From Pseudomonas sp. Irchel s3f7 (GTDB taxonomy: Bacteria; Pseudomonadota; Gammaproteobacteria; Pseudomonadales; Pseudomonadaceae): a DNA stretch of 64,000 nucleotides. Position numbers and translations under genes: made by a program. Positions 24,621 to 32,801 of this stretch are shown piece after piece; within the stretch, counting starts at the first letter, position 1, and every line of letters begins with the position of its first letter. The DNA lies in contig NZ_FYDO01000023.1 of assembly GCF_900187615.1 (NCBI RefSeq), positions 1-64,000 of the forward strand, in the 5' to 3' direction. Under the pieces are notes generated by a model. The model did not search any database. It saw only the letters and a program-made list of their open reading frames with translations, and was not told the DNA's origin.

Positions 24621-25580
24621 TTATAAATCCAATACCAGCCGCTGCGATTTGCTTCCAGAGCAGCAGACGAACATCGACTTATTGCTCGCCTTTTCCGACT
24701 CGCTAAGAATTGAATCTCGGTGGTCCGGTGTGCCCTCTAGCACCACCACCTCGCAAGCGCCGCAAATACCTTCCCTGCATGAGTTCATAACTTCCACGCC
24801 TACCTGAGCCAAAGCGTCGAGCACTGTTTGACCAGGTTGAACATTTACGACGGTGCCGGCCTTGGCAAGGACGACCTCAAAGCCGCCCTCGGTTGCAGCG
24901 TCATGCAGTGCAACGAAACTTTCGTAGTGAACTCTATCGCCAGGAACATCACCTGCAGCAGATTTGTATGACTCCAACATTCCCGAAGGCCCGCAACAGT
25001 AGTAATGCGTTGCGGCTACGTCTTGCGAAAACACCTGTGCGATGGCCGCAATCGTTTCTGCCACTCCGTAAGCGAGATGAAGCTCGATGTGCCCGTGGCT
25101 GAACACTTTGTTCATGCGGTCTAGTAGAGCGGCACTTTCGCGATTCCTGGCGAAGTAGACCAACCGCCACTTGGCCCGCAATGACTCCAGTCTTTGAGCC
25201 ATGCTCCAGAGCGGTGTGATACCAATTCCGCCGGCGATGAGAACGGACGTCTCACTCGCTTCGTTTAATGGAAAAAGGTTTTTGGGGCCACTTACTTCGA
25301 GCCGATCACCAGCTCGAAGCAGTTCATGTATAAGCTTTGACCCACCCCGACTCTTCGGATCCTTAGCCACAGCGATTTCGTAACGATTGGCCTCGCTCTG
25401 ATCATTCAAAAGTGAGTAGCTGCGTGTGGGAACGCCTGGAATAAATAAATCTATGTGGCTTCCTGCCGTGAACGCAGGAAGTGTGGTCCCTTGCTCAGGA
25501 AAAAGCTCAAAGGAAAAAATATTTTCAGCTTCGTATCGAACAGACTTAACGTAAACCGGGTATCTGCTAGCGGAATTCAT
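24621..25580 (-). CDS. Phthalate-dioxygenase-type reductase (FMN, NADH, 2Fe-2S)
   Basis: Electron-transfer partner of the Rieske oxygenase at 25649, 319 residues. Domain order is flavin-binding (RSYSLLN near residue 55), NAD-binding (VLIAGGIGITPLWSM and YCCGPSGMLESY) and a C-terminal plant-type 2Fe-2S domain with ligands C268, C273, C276 and C306 (CREGICGACE, then FVCC). This order is that of phthalate dioxygenase reductase and phenoxybenzoate dioxygenase reductase. The gene follows the oxygenase by 68 bases in the same direction, with a hairpin in the gap. Two more electron carriers occur in the island (35737-36693 and 59952-60302), so pairing is by adjacency. Confidence 0.9.
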   Translation of the reverse strand: MNSASRYPVYVKSVRYEAENIFSFELFPEQGTTLPAFTAGSHIDLFIPGVPTRSYSLLNDQSEANRYEIAVAKDPKSRGGSKLIHELLRAGDRLEVSGPKNLFPLNEASETSVLIAGGIGITPLWSMAQRLESLRAKWRLVYFARNRESAALLDRMNKVFSHGHIELHLAYGVAETIAAIAQVFSQDVAATHYYCCGPSGMLESYKSAAGDVPGDRVHYESFVALHDAATEGGFEVVLAKAGTVVNVQPGQTVLDALAQVGVEVMNSCREGICGACEVVVLEGTPDHRDSILSESEKASNKSMFVCCSGSKSQRLVLDL

Positions 25581-25614
25581 CTATTTTCTGACCATAAGAA
25601 AAGGCAACACTGTG

Positions 25615-25638
25615 GGGTGCCTGGCGACCCTGGCACCC
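25615..25638. other. Intercistronic hairpin
   Basis: GGGTGCC (25615-25621) pairs with GGCACCC (25632-25638). It lies between oxygenase and reductase genes, lacks a T tract, and may adjust the ratio of the two products through mRNA stability. Confidence 0.5.
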
Positions 25639-25648
25639 AACCCGGGCG

Positions 25649-26896
25649 TTACTTAAACTGAGAAATTCGCTCCTGGCGTTTGCCCTCAGTAAAGTCTTGA
25701 ATGTTGGTTCCGACCGGCACCATCTCGGCCAATGCGCGCAGTGCCCGGTAATCGCACTCCTGAGATTTAACAGCGTCTTCACCCGCTTCGGCTTGACGGA
25801 TTCGCTCCAGCAACTCGCGGCGCAGCCTTACGATGGCGAGATCGCCACTGCCGAGAAATTCGCGGGTGCGGTCCACAATCGGAATGCTCTCGGCGACGAG
25901 ATAATCCTCGAAGATCACGCCGGGAACCCCACTCCACGTTTCCCCCGCCTCCATGGCCGCGCGATCCTGGCCATAATTCGGAGTGCCTTGGCGGGATGCT
26001 GCGAAGTTATCGTCAGACTCATCGGTTCCCATCAAGGCGAAGTCAGGAAGGTTATTGTCAATCAGTTGGCGAGAGTCCCAGTAGATGTACCACTGCAGGC
26101 TGCGCGTGTTGTTTACAGGAACCACGATGATTACGAATGCAGCCTCGGCATCGGTGGTGCCGATAAAAGCGGTGCCTGGGGCTACGTATTCTGTAACCCG
26201 TAGATAATCCTTTTCTGCACCAGTCGTTCTTAGGGAATAGGACCGCAGACCGTATGGGCGTTGTTCCAAGGTGTATTTTGGGGTGTCGTTGCCGGTTACG
26301 AGTTGCAGGCCAGCTTGGGGCGCATTGGCGTCCGCAGTGGTGTCATGGTGCAGGAGCCCGATGTGAGCCGAGTCCATCAGTGTCTCTACGTTCTGTAGCC
26401 AGTTTGCCTCGTTGTAAGAGGCGCGCGGCCGGGTATGGTCGCGAGTGAAATGGGTGAAAGCGAAGTCGGTGAATTTCGGCGGTTCTCCGTCACCCAGAAA
26501 GACCCACACAACGCCTCCGCCCTCGCGAACCTTAAACCCCTGCCCTTTCACTTTTTGGCAAAAGGACTGATCTTTCTCTGTCGGCATTCGAGTGCAGTTG
26601 CCTTGGGCGTCGAAACTCCATCCATGGAAGATGCATGTGAGGCGGTTGTTTTCGTTTCGGCCTAATGCCAACGAAACACCGCGGTGCGGGCACGCTTCCA
26701 ACAGGAACCCAACGCTCCCGTCGTGCCCTCGAAACGCCACATATTTTTCGCAAAGCAATTCGACCTTCTGCGGCGCCCCACCAGCTCGCAACGCCTCGCT
26801 TCGCAGCGCAGGAATCCAGTGTTTTTTCCAATAGTTATGGAGAGGAGTTCCAGGAGAGACGTCAGTCAAAATGCTGTTTTGTTCGGCTGTGAGCAT
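25649..26896 (-). CDS. Rieske non-heme iron oxygenase, phthalate/phenoxybenzoate-dioxygenase type
   Basis: Oxygenase alpha subunit of 415 residues. The Rieske centre is C69-P-H71-R-G and C88-I-F-H91-G-W. The mononuclear iron region reads NWLQNVETLMDSAHIGLLHH, giving Asp-175, His-178 and His-183 as bridging and iron ligands; this N-W-x-Q-x-x-E-x3-D-x2-H-x4-H pattern is that of the phthalate 4,5-dioxygenase group, which has no beta subunit. Some members attack diaryl ethers (phenoxybenzoate) and others O-demethylate. It is divergent from a MarR gene, and the intergenic region holds a MarR-like palindrome and one HpaR-type site. Paired with the reductase downstream. Confidence 0.9.
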   Translation of the reverse strand: MLTAEQNSILTDVSPGTPLHNYWKKHWIPALRSEALRAGGAPQKVELLCEKYVAFRGHDGSVGFLLEACPHRGVSLALGRNENNRLTCIFHGWSFDAQGNCTRMPTEKDQSFCQKVKGQGFKVREGGGVVWVFLGDGEPPKFTDFAFTHFTRDHTRPRASYNEANWLQNVETLMDSAHIGLLHHDTTADANAPQAGLQLVTGNDTPKYTLEQRPYGLRSYSLRTTGAEKDYLRVTEYVAPGTAFIGTTDAEAAFVIIVVPVNNTRSLQWYIYWDSRQLIDNNLPDFALMGTDESDDNFAASRQGTPNYGQDRAAMEAGETWSGVPGVIFEDYLVAESIPIVDRTREFLGSGDLAIVRLRRELLERIRQAEAGEDAVKSQECDYRALRALAEMVPVGTNIQDFTEGKRQERISQFK

Positions 26897-26945
26897 GGCA
26901 TTTTCCTTATTTTTGTGGAGCGTCGCATCAGGATGCCCGAGGGGA

Positions 26946-26982
26946 TTATCTTAAGGATCATCATTCTTATCTGTTAAGATAA
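26946..26982. promoter_or_regulatory. Probable operator of the divergent MarR regulator
   Basis: TTATCTTAA (26946-26954) and TTAAGATAA (26974-26982) are inverted; within the right half TTATCT-GTTA-AGATAA (26967-26982) is a complete palindrome. A minus-strand TTGACA lies at 27011-27016, so the palindromes fall near the start of the Rieske oxygenase transcript, where a MarR repressor would act. Confidence 0.6.
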
Positions 26983-27023
26983 AAACAGGCTAAGCCTTGC
27001 CCTGATGAACTGTCAATATTTTA

Positions 27024-27037
27024 GTTAACATATTAAT
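27024..27037. promoter_or_regulatory. HpaR-type site A
   Basis: GTTAACATATTAAT differs at one base from the palindrome repeated at 42612, 45110, 46718 and 46738. It lies between the Rieske oxygenase and the MarR gene, just upstream of the minus-strand TTGACA at 27011-27016. Confidence 0.6.
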
Positions 27038-27123
27038 CTCTGCCCGACGCCTGGCTCGTGCCAGTTTACGAGCACTTCGGGTATGCTCGCGAAAGCTTTC
27101 CCACAAACAAAAAAGGACTGCCC

Positions 27124-27687
27124 ATGAACGACATGTTCTCCCCTAACGCCAGTCCTGAATCGGTGGCCGAAGCGTGGAAGAAGGAGCGGCCTGATATTGA
27201 CCACTCAGGCCTGTCGGTGGTACTCAGAATTCGCAGTTTGGCGATGCTCATCGACCAGAACCTTAGCGAGATTTCCGAGGACCTCGGTCTTGACCATAAG
27301 GAGCTGATTTTACTTTTTGCCCTACGTCGCAGCGGCAAGCCCTATTGCATGCGGCCGACCGACGTATTTCGCCTGCTGAAAGTGACTTCCGGGGCGGCAA
27401 CCTACAGGGTGGATAAGCTTGTGGAGAAAGGCGTTGTGGATCGCGTCGCCGACCCCTTAGACAGGCGTAGCCAACTCATCAGATTGACACTGAAGGGTAA
27501 ATCGCAGGTGGATGGCGCAGTCGAACGGTTGGCAGTTACCAGCGCCGATTGCCTCGGGGAATTGAGGGACGACCCCAATAAGTTAGGACAGTTACAAGAC
27601 TTGCTGCACTTACTTGAATTGGGCTGGCTGCAGCGGACCCCATTAAAAGACAACCCACTGATGCACCACGCGGTTGTGAGCGATTAG
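27124..27687 (+). CDS. MarR-family transcriptional regulator
   Basis: Winged-helix regulator of 187 residues. The recognition region is DVFRLLKVTSGAATYRVDKL and the wing is VVDRVADPLDRRSQLIRLTL, the MarR hallmark DxRSxxIxLT. The C-terminal helices resemble the dimerisation region of the family. ATG 27124 is chosen because AGGA precedes it by about eight bases; the frame extends to a GTG at 27058 without support. It is divergent from the Rieske oxygenase gene and likely represses it until an aromatic effector binds. A strong hairpin follows the gene. Confidence 0.86.
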   Translation: MNDMFSPNASPESVAEAWKKERPDIDHSGLSVVLRIRSLAMLIDQNLSEISEDLGLDHKELILLFALRRSGKPYCMRPTDVFRLLKVTSGAATYRVDKLVEKGVVDRVADPLDRRSQLIRLTLKGKSQVDGAVERLAVTSADCLGELRDDPNKLGQLQDLLHLLELGWLQRTPLKDNPLMHHAVVSD

Positions 27688-27732
27688 CACAGCGTTTCTT
27701 CCCTGCTTCATACCGTCAGGGCAAGCCTTAAC

Positions 27733-27774
27733 CGTTAATTGGCCACCCTTTGAAAAGGGCTTGGCCAATTAACG
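27733..27774. terminator. Long perfect hairpin between convergent genes
   Basis: CGTTAATTGGCCA (27733-27745) pairs with TGGCCAATTAACG (27762-27774), and CCCTTT pairs with AAAGGG inside. The stem of nearly 20 bp sits between the MarR gene (plus) and the RND gene (minus), consistent with a bidirectional terminator, though no long T tract follows. Confidence 0.75.
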
Positions 27775-27782
27775 TATGCCGA

Positions 27783-30242
27783 TCAAAAAGGCGCGCTTGC
27801 AGTAGTGGTCAGGCCATTGGGCTTGGCCGCTGCTTCTGCATCGAGCTTTTTGCCCATATCGCATTTTGCGCTAGGGCTGCCCTGCGTGGGCAGCAAAAAG
27901 TAAGCGAGCGCAGGCAGCAGCAGAAGTGCCCCCACCATGTTCCAGACGAACATAAACGCAAGCAGCACGCCCATATCCGCCTGGAATTTGATCGGGGAAA
28001 ACATCCACGTACCTACCCCGATAGCGAGTGTGACGCCGGTCAGCATCACCACTTTGCCCGTGGACAGAAGCGCGCCGTAGTATGCGGCAGAAAGGCTTCT
28101 ACCCTCGCGCAGGAAGCCAAGCACGATGGTCATTACGTACAGCGCATAATCCACACCGATACCAACGCCCAGCGCAATAACAGGCAGCGTCGCGACCTTG
28201 ACGCCTATGCCCAGCCAGACCATTAGCGCTTCGCATAGCACCGAGGTCAGCATGAGTGGAATCACCGCGCAAATCGTCGCTCGCCATGATCGGAAGGTGA
28301 TAAGGCACAGCAGGATCACCGCGCTATACACCCAGAAAAGCATCTCACGGTTTGCTTCTTTAACCACGATATTGGTCGCCGCCTCGATGCCGGCATTACC
28401 TGCTGCGAGCAAGAACTTAACGTCCTCAGTATTGTTGGCTGCCGCGAATGCTTCGACGTGATTAACCAGCTGGGTCAGGGTCGCTGCCTTGTGATCTTTG
28501 AGATACACGTAGAGCGTGAGCAAGCTGCAGGACTCATTGTAGAGGCCGCGGGGCGCGCTTGCCGTCACCATGTTGAGCATCGCCTGATTATTCTGCAGCT
28601 CATACCATTTGGGGTTGCCCTCCGAGAGCCCCACCAACATGCGCCGGTTCAGAAGGGCCATGGAGTTCGTTGAATCGACGCCTGGCAAACTGCGAAGCTG
28701 CCAATCCAGCTCGTCAACTTTGCGCAAAACGTCGTAACTTGCGCAGCCGCTTTTGGGTGTTTGCACCATGATTGCAAAGAGATCACTGCTCGCTCCGTAA
28801 CTGCGAGTCATAAACCCATCGTCTTGGTTATAGCGAGAGTCTGGCCGCAGCTCCGGGGCCCCTGCGTCCAGATCGCCAATAGCTAAATGCAGGCTAACCA
28901 TAAAGCCAATAACAGCAGCGGCAGCACTGACTGCAATGCAGCCAAGTGCCCAGCGTTTTTGTGTAAAAAGGTCCAGAAACCGCCAGAACGCATGGCGGGT
29001 TTGGCCACGCTGCTCGGCGCGCTCGCTCTTCAAACTCAGTTCCGCCGCACGCGGATTTACACCGACATAAGAAAGCAACACGGGTAGCAGAATCAGATTG
29101 GTAAAAATCAGTACGGCGACCCCAATGCTGGCAATCACAGCGAGGTCCTGGATCACTTTGATCTGGATAATCATCAGCACGGCGAAGCCCACGGCGTCGC
29201 AAAGAAGCGCGGTCAAGCCAGCCAAAAACAGTCGACGGAATGTAAACCGTGCTGCTACGACCCTATGCATGCCGCGACCGATATCCTGCATGATGCCATT
29301 CATCTTCTGGGCACCGTGGCTCATACCGATGGCGAACACCAGGAACGGCACAAGCACCGAGTAGGGATCGAGCTCAAAGCCTAGAAGCGGCAACAAACCG
29401 AGCTGCCAGACCACCGCGACTAGCGAACAAAACACGACCAGCACCGTACTTCTTATGCAGCGTGTATAGGCGAACAACACGGCCGTGGTGATGAAAATCG
29501 CAACAGCGAAAAAGAGCATGATCTGGCCGAGCCCCTCGATCAGGTCGCCCACTTTTTTCGCAAAGCCGGTGATGTGCACATCAATTTTTTCGCTTTGGTA
29601 TTCGCTGCGCAGAGCCTCCAGTTCCTCTGAGAACTTTGCATAGTCCAGTGGACGACCGTCAGGGGTCCGTTGGAGTAGCGGAATCGAGATAATGCTCGAA
29701 CGCTGGTCGAAGGCGACCAACTGACCTATTTCATTGGACAGCTGAACATTACGCCGCAACTCGGCCAAAGACTCGGAACTGGCGTCGTATTGATCGGGAA
29801 TAACCGGCCCCCCTTCCAACCCCTCTTCTGTTACCGAGGCCCAACGCGTTGCTGGCGTCCAGAGCGATTTCATAAACGCTCTGTCAACGCCGGGAAGGAG
29901 GAATATCCGGTCGCTCAGGGCCTGCAGCGTACGAAGATAATCCGCATCATAGATGTCGCCGTTTTTGTTTGCGACAGCAACCCGCACGGTATTTCCCAGG
30001 CCAGATAACTCTTTCTGATTGGCCAGGTAGTTCGCGATATAGGGGTGACCCGTTGGAATCATTTTTTCAAAACTAGCGTTCAACCCGAGCTTGGTAGATT
30101 GCCAACCGAGCAGCGCGGTAACGATAAGGCACAGAACCAACACCCAATGGCGATGGTTGAATAGCGCGCGTTCTACCAAAGTTCCGGAGCGAGGATCGAA
30201 CCGACCAGGCTCAGATTGCGAAATGGAGCTCGCAGCGTTCAT
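27783..30242 (-). CDS. RND/MMPL-family transporter
   Basis: Membrane protein of 819 residues with the RND-superfamily layout: one N-terminal helix (WVLVLCLIVTALLGWQS), a large periplasmic loop, five helices including IMLFFAVAIFITTAVLFAYT and YSVLVPFLVFAIGMSHGAQK, then a second repeat with helix, loop and LPVIALGVGIGVDYALYVMT. GxxxDY in that last motif is typical of MMPL/sterol-sensing-like transporters. It is the last gene of a DUF1302-DUF1329-YCF48-MMPL operon that recurs in clusters for steroids, terpenes and other hydrophobic compounds. It most likely moves a hydrophobic substrate across the envelope; the direction is unknown. Confidence 0.88.
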   Translation of the reverse strand: MNAASSISQSEPGRFDPRSGTLVERALFNHRHWVLVLCLIVTALLGWQSTKLGLNASFEKMIPTGHPYIANYLANQKELSGLGNTVRVAVANKNGDIYDADYLRTLQALSDRIFLLPGVDRAFMKSLWTPATRWASVTEEGLEGGPVIPDQYDASSESLAELRRNVQLSNEIGQLVAFDQRSSIISIPLLQRTPDGRPLDYAKFSEELEALRSEYQSEKIDVHITGFAKKVGDLIEGLGQIMLFFAVAIFITTAVLFAYTRCIRSTVLVVFCSLVAVVWQLGLLPLLGFELDPYSVLVPFLVFAIGMSHGAQKMNGIMQDIGRGMHRVVAARFTFRRLFLAGLTALLCDAVGFAVLMIIQIKVIQDLAVIASIGVAVLIFTNLILLPVLLSYVGVNPRAAELSLKSERAEQRGQTRHAFWRFLDLFTQKRWALGCIAVSAAAAVIGFMVSLHLAIGDLDAGAPELRPDSRYNQDDGFMTRSYGASSDLFAIMVQTPKSGCASYDVLRKVDELDWQLRSLPGVDSTNSMALLNRRMLVGLSEGNPKWYELQNNQAMLNMVTASAPRGLYNESCSLLTLYVYLKDHKAATLTQLVNHVEAFAAANNTEDVKFLLAAGNAGIEAATNIVVKEANREMLFWVYSAVILLCLITFRSWRATICAVIPLMLTSVLCEALMVWLGIGVKVATLPVIALGVGIGVDYALYVMTIVLGFLREGRSLSAAYYGALLSTGKVVMLTGVTLAIGVGTWMFSPIKFQADMGVLLAFMFVWNMVGALLLLPALAYFLLPTQGSPSAKCDMGKKLDAEAAAKPNGLTTTASAPF

Positions 30243-30244
30243 AG

Positions 30245-31348
30245 TTACTCCTGGATATCAGAGGCAGGATTGGAAACGTGCGCGATGCCGGCAAATCCTG
30301 AAGCGATCAGACTGCCATCTGCTGCCTCAACGATGCTGCTAACGGGCATCCCCAGAGGCTTGCCCAACGCCTTCAGCGTGTCGCCCTCACCTGTCGAGTT
30401 CACAAACAGGCTACCTGTCTGATTTGCTAAAAGCAGAGCACCGCTGGCCATTTGTATCGAGCTACCAAAGGAACTGGCAGCGACGCCCTTCAACTCTTGG
30501 AAGCTATCGCCGCCGTCGACTGATGTGTAAGCCCGGCCTTTGAGACCGGCTACCAACAGCTCGCCATCGGCGCGAACAGTCGCGGTGAAAAAGCTACCGC
30601 TGTAAGGGCTTTCCAACTGAACGAAGGACTGCCCTTCGTCGTTTGAACGCGCTAAGTACCCTTGTTCCCCCGCCAGGAACCAACGCTGATCTTTCTGCGC
30701 AATGGCGTAGATATGAACAGACGAGGGGTTTTCCACCTGGCCAATCAGCGAACGCCATGTCGCACCGCCGTCCTGCGTTGCAAACAGAATTCCGTAAGCA
30801 CCTGCGACGAGCCCGTGATTGGCGTCGACAAAATGCACAGCGAGGAAAGGTTTATCCGGACCGTCAGCCACAAGCCGCTCGGCATTCGCCACACGCAGCT
30901 CCGCGGCATCAACATCAACCGTTCCTGTCTTAGCGGTTTGAGCTGTGGTTAATTCAATCTGCGCAGCCTCGACGCCCGTTAGCTGAAGCGTCCAATGCTC
31001 GCCTCCATCCAGCGTTACTAAAACAACGCCAGCGTGCCCAACAGCCCAACCGTGGCTCGCATCCACAAACTGAACGGAGACCAAGGTCACCGATACAGGG
31101 ACGGAAGCTTGGCGCCAGGTGTGCCCGTTATCATCAGAGAGGACGATCACACCACGTTCACCAACCGCCACCAGGCGCTCACCCGCACGCGCCGAACCGA
31201 TCAGAACGGATCGAGAAGGTTCAGCAACACGGGTCGCTGGTGAGGTAAGTACAGAGCCAACAGCCATTTCGCCTGCGCAAGACAGCGATGACACCATCAA
31301 TATTGCCAGCGCTACTGCACCGCAACCCAAGCGACTTTTTTTTAACAT
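30245..31348 (-). CDS. YCF48-like beta-propeller exported protein
   Basis: 367 residues. A signal peptide (LGCGAVALAILMVSSLSCAG) is followed by repeated photosystem-II-stability/BNR-type blades such as GWAVGHAGVVLVTLDGGEHW, GLVAGAYGILFATQDGGATW and AYTSVDGGDSF, each with the GxxGxIxxTxDGGxxW pattern. The family (YCF48/Hcf136) includes assembly factors in photosynthetic organisms; in this type of operon it accompanies MMPL, DUF1302 and DUF1329 proteins and may be a periplasmic adaptor. ATG 31348 (MLKKSRLG) begins the signal peptide; the longer frame upstream has no ribosome site. It ends two bases before the MMPL start. Confidence 0.82.
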   Translation of the reverse strand: MLKKSRLGCGAVALAILMVSSLSCAGEMAVGSVLTSPATRVAEPSRSVLIGSARAGERLVAVGERGVIVLSDDNGHTWRQASVPVSVTLVSVQFVDASHGWAVGHAGVVLVTLDGGEHWTLQLTGVEAAQIELTTAQTAKTGTVDVDAAELRVANAERLVADGPDKPFLAVHFVDANHGLVAGAYGILFATQDGGATWRSLIGQVENPSSVHIYAIAQKDQRWFLAGEQGYLARSNDEGQSFVQLESPYSGSFFTATVRADGELLVAGLKGRAYTSVDGGDSFQELKGVAASSFGSSIQMASGALLLANQTGSLFVNSTGEGDTLKALGKPLGMPVSSIVEAADGSLIASGFAGIAHVSNPASDIQE

Positions 31349-31424
31349 TTTTATTATCTCTAAGACCGAGTCGCAGAGGCTCCGGGTGCAAAAGCAACCG
31401 GCGCCTTTAAGCAAGCAACAAGCG

Positions 31425-32789
31425 TTAACGCACGCCCTGCCCAGCCATTACAGCAGGAGAGAAATCAGACTTTTTAAACCGATCTACAAGACCCCATTGC
31501 GACTGTTGGCCGGTAAAAAGATCAAGCACAAACCAGGTTCCAGAGGTGAAGTCATAGAAACCAGAGGACACAGAGGCGGTGGCCGGGATGTCGGGCATAA
31601 CGGCTGGAAGTGCCCACAACATCTTGGCCAACTGGCCGCTGCCATCCCAGCGATCAGCCAGAACTGCTTGCCAGGTGTCTTCGTCCAGGTAGTACCGGCT
31701 TTTCGCCATCTGGTGACGTTGGCCAGGCTTGAGATCAGCCTCTACAACCCAAACGCGATGCAGTTCCCAACGCAATGCATCCGGATTCAAATGACGAGTA
31801 CCCAGTACATCTTCGGGAGTCGCGGCAGTGAAGAATTTGTTTGTGTTGTAGGGAATGAATACTTCCTTCTTGCCCACCAATTTCCAGTTGAAACGGTTGA
31901 GTCGTCCTTTGTAGACCGACAGTTCGTCGTAGGCCATGACGCCTGCAGTGGAAGGCGCTGGGGTATCGCAACAGGCATTCGGCACTTTGCGAACACGGCG
32001 CTGGCCTGCAAGGTAAATATGGGTTTGCGACTTGTCTGCGTTCAAATTCGCGCGGTCGAGCGCTTGCTCACCAGCCCGAATAGGCGGACCGACGTTGAGC
32101 AACCGAATCATCCAATAGTCGCCGTCAAAATCCTTCGCAGATCCCTCTTGGAAGTAATACGGCATTTCTTGGATAGCGCGTCCATCGGTGGTCATCACAT
32201 GCTGACCATCAGCAGTAACGAGATAGAAACGGGTATCCATCGTCACGGAGGTGCCGCGCCAGCTAAGCAGATGGTTCCACATGGCCTCATCGCCGTTTTT
32301 CGGCACAGGAAACGGAATGCCGCCGTACGCCCCTTCAGGCATAGGACCGGCGCTCCCTCCGTCGACCAACTTGGCGTTTTGCGCATTTTTTAGCGTGTTG
32401 TCATAAACCCATTGCGGCGCTGCAGCGGTGCGCCGAGTCGGGTAGATATCCAACCGATAGCTGTCTGGATAGCGCTTGAACATCTCCTTCACGCCGTCAC
32501 TCAGCTTGTCGGCGTATTGGTCCATATTCTTCGAAGTGATACTGAAGACAGGCTTATCCGAGGCAAACGGGTCGCCTCGCTTGCCGCCTTTTTTAAAGTT
32601 GGGATCGACGGCGGTGTAACCGCCATCCCATGCCGGAATGGTTTTCTCAGCGTTACCCGCTTTTTCAGCGCCTAACGGAGTCAGGGTTTTACCTAACTCA
32701 TCTACACCGGCAGCGGCAGAAATTGTACTGCCCCCTAAGGCACCCAGCAGGGTGAGGCATGTGAGGCTAAATTTGAACCGGGATTTCAT
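31425..32789 (-). CDS. DUF1329 outer-membrane/periplasmic protein
   Basis: Exported protein of 454 residues with a signal peptide ending near AAAG. Typical DUF1329 (LolB/LppX-like fold) features: ELGKTLTPLGAEKAGNAEKT, IPAWDGGYT, KNMDQYADKLSDGVKEMFKRYPDSYRLDIYPTRR, and VWVVEADLKPGQRHQMAKSRYYLDEDTWQ. Such proteins have a cradle-like lipid-binding fold and are suggested to carry hydrophobic molecules between membranes. Shine-Dalgarno GAGG is eight bases before ATG 32789 (MKSRFKF). It lies 12 bases after the DUF1302 gene. Confidence 0.85.
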   Translation of the reverse strand: MKSRFKFSLTCLTLLGALGGSTISAAAGVDELGKTLTPLGAEKAGNAEKTIPAWDGGYTAVDPNFKKGGKRGDPFASDKPVFSITSKNMDQYADKLSDGVKEMFKRYPDSYRLDIYPTRRTAAAPQWVYDNTLKNAQNAKLVDGGSAGPMPEGAYGGIPFPVPKNGDEAMWNHLLSWRGTSVTMDTRFYLVTADGQHVMTTDGRAIQEMPYYFQEGSAKDFDGDYWMIRLLNVGPPIRAGEQALDRANLNADKSQTHIYLAGQRRVRKVPNACCDTPAPSTAGVMAYDELSVYKGRLNRFNWKLVGKKEVFIPYNTNKFFTAATPEDVLGTRHLNPDALRWELHRVWVVEADLKPGQRHQMAKSRYYLDEDTWQAVLADRWDGSGQLAKMLWALPAVMPDIPATASVSSGFYDFTSGTWFVLDLFTGQQSQWGLVDRFKKSDFSPAVMAGQGVR

Positions 32790-32801
32790 CTGCATATCCT
32801 C

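Noticed and set aside
31119..32393. 424-residue plus-strand frame opposite the YCF48 and DUF1329 genes
   Set aside because: No signal, domain or ribosome site; the opposite strand has signal peptides and family motifs.
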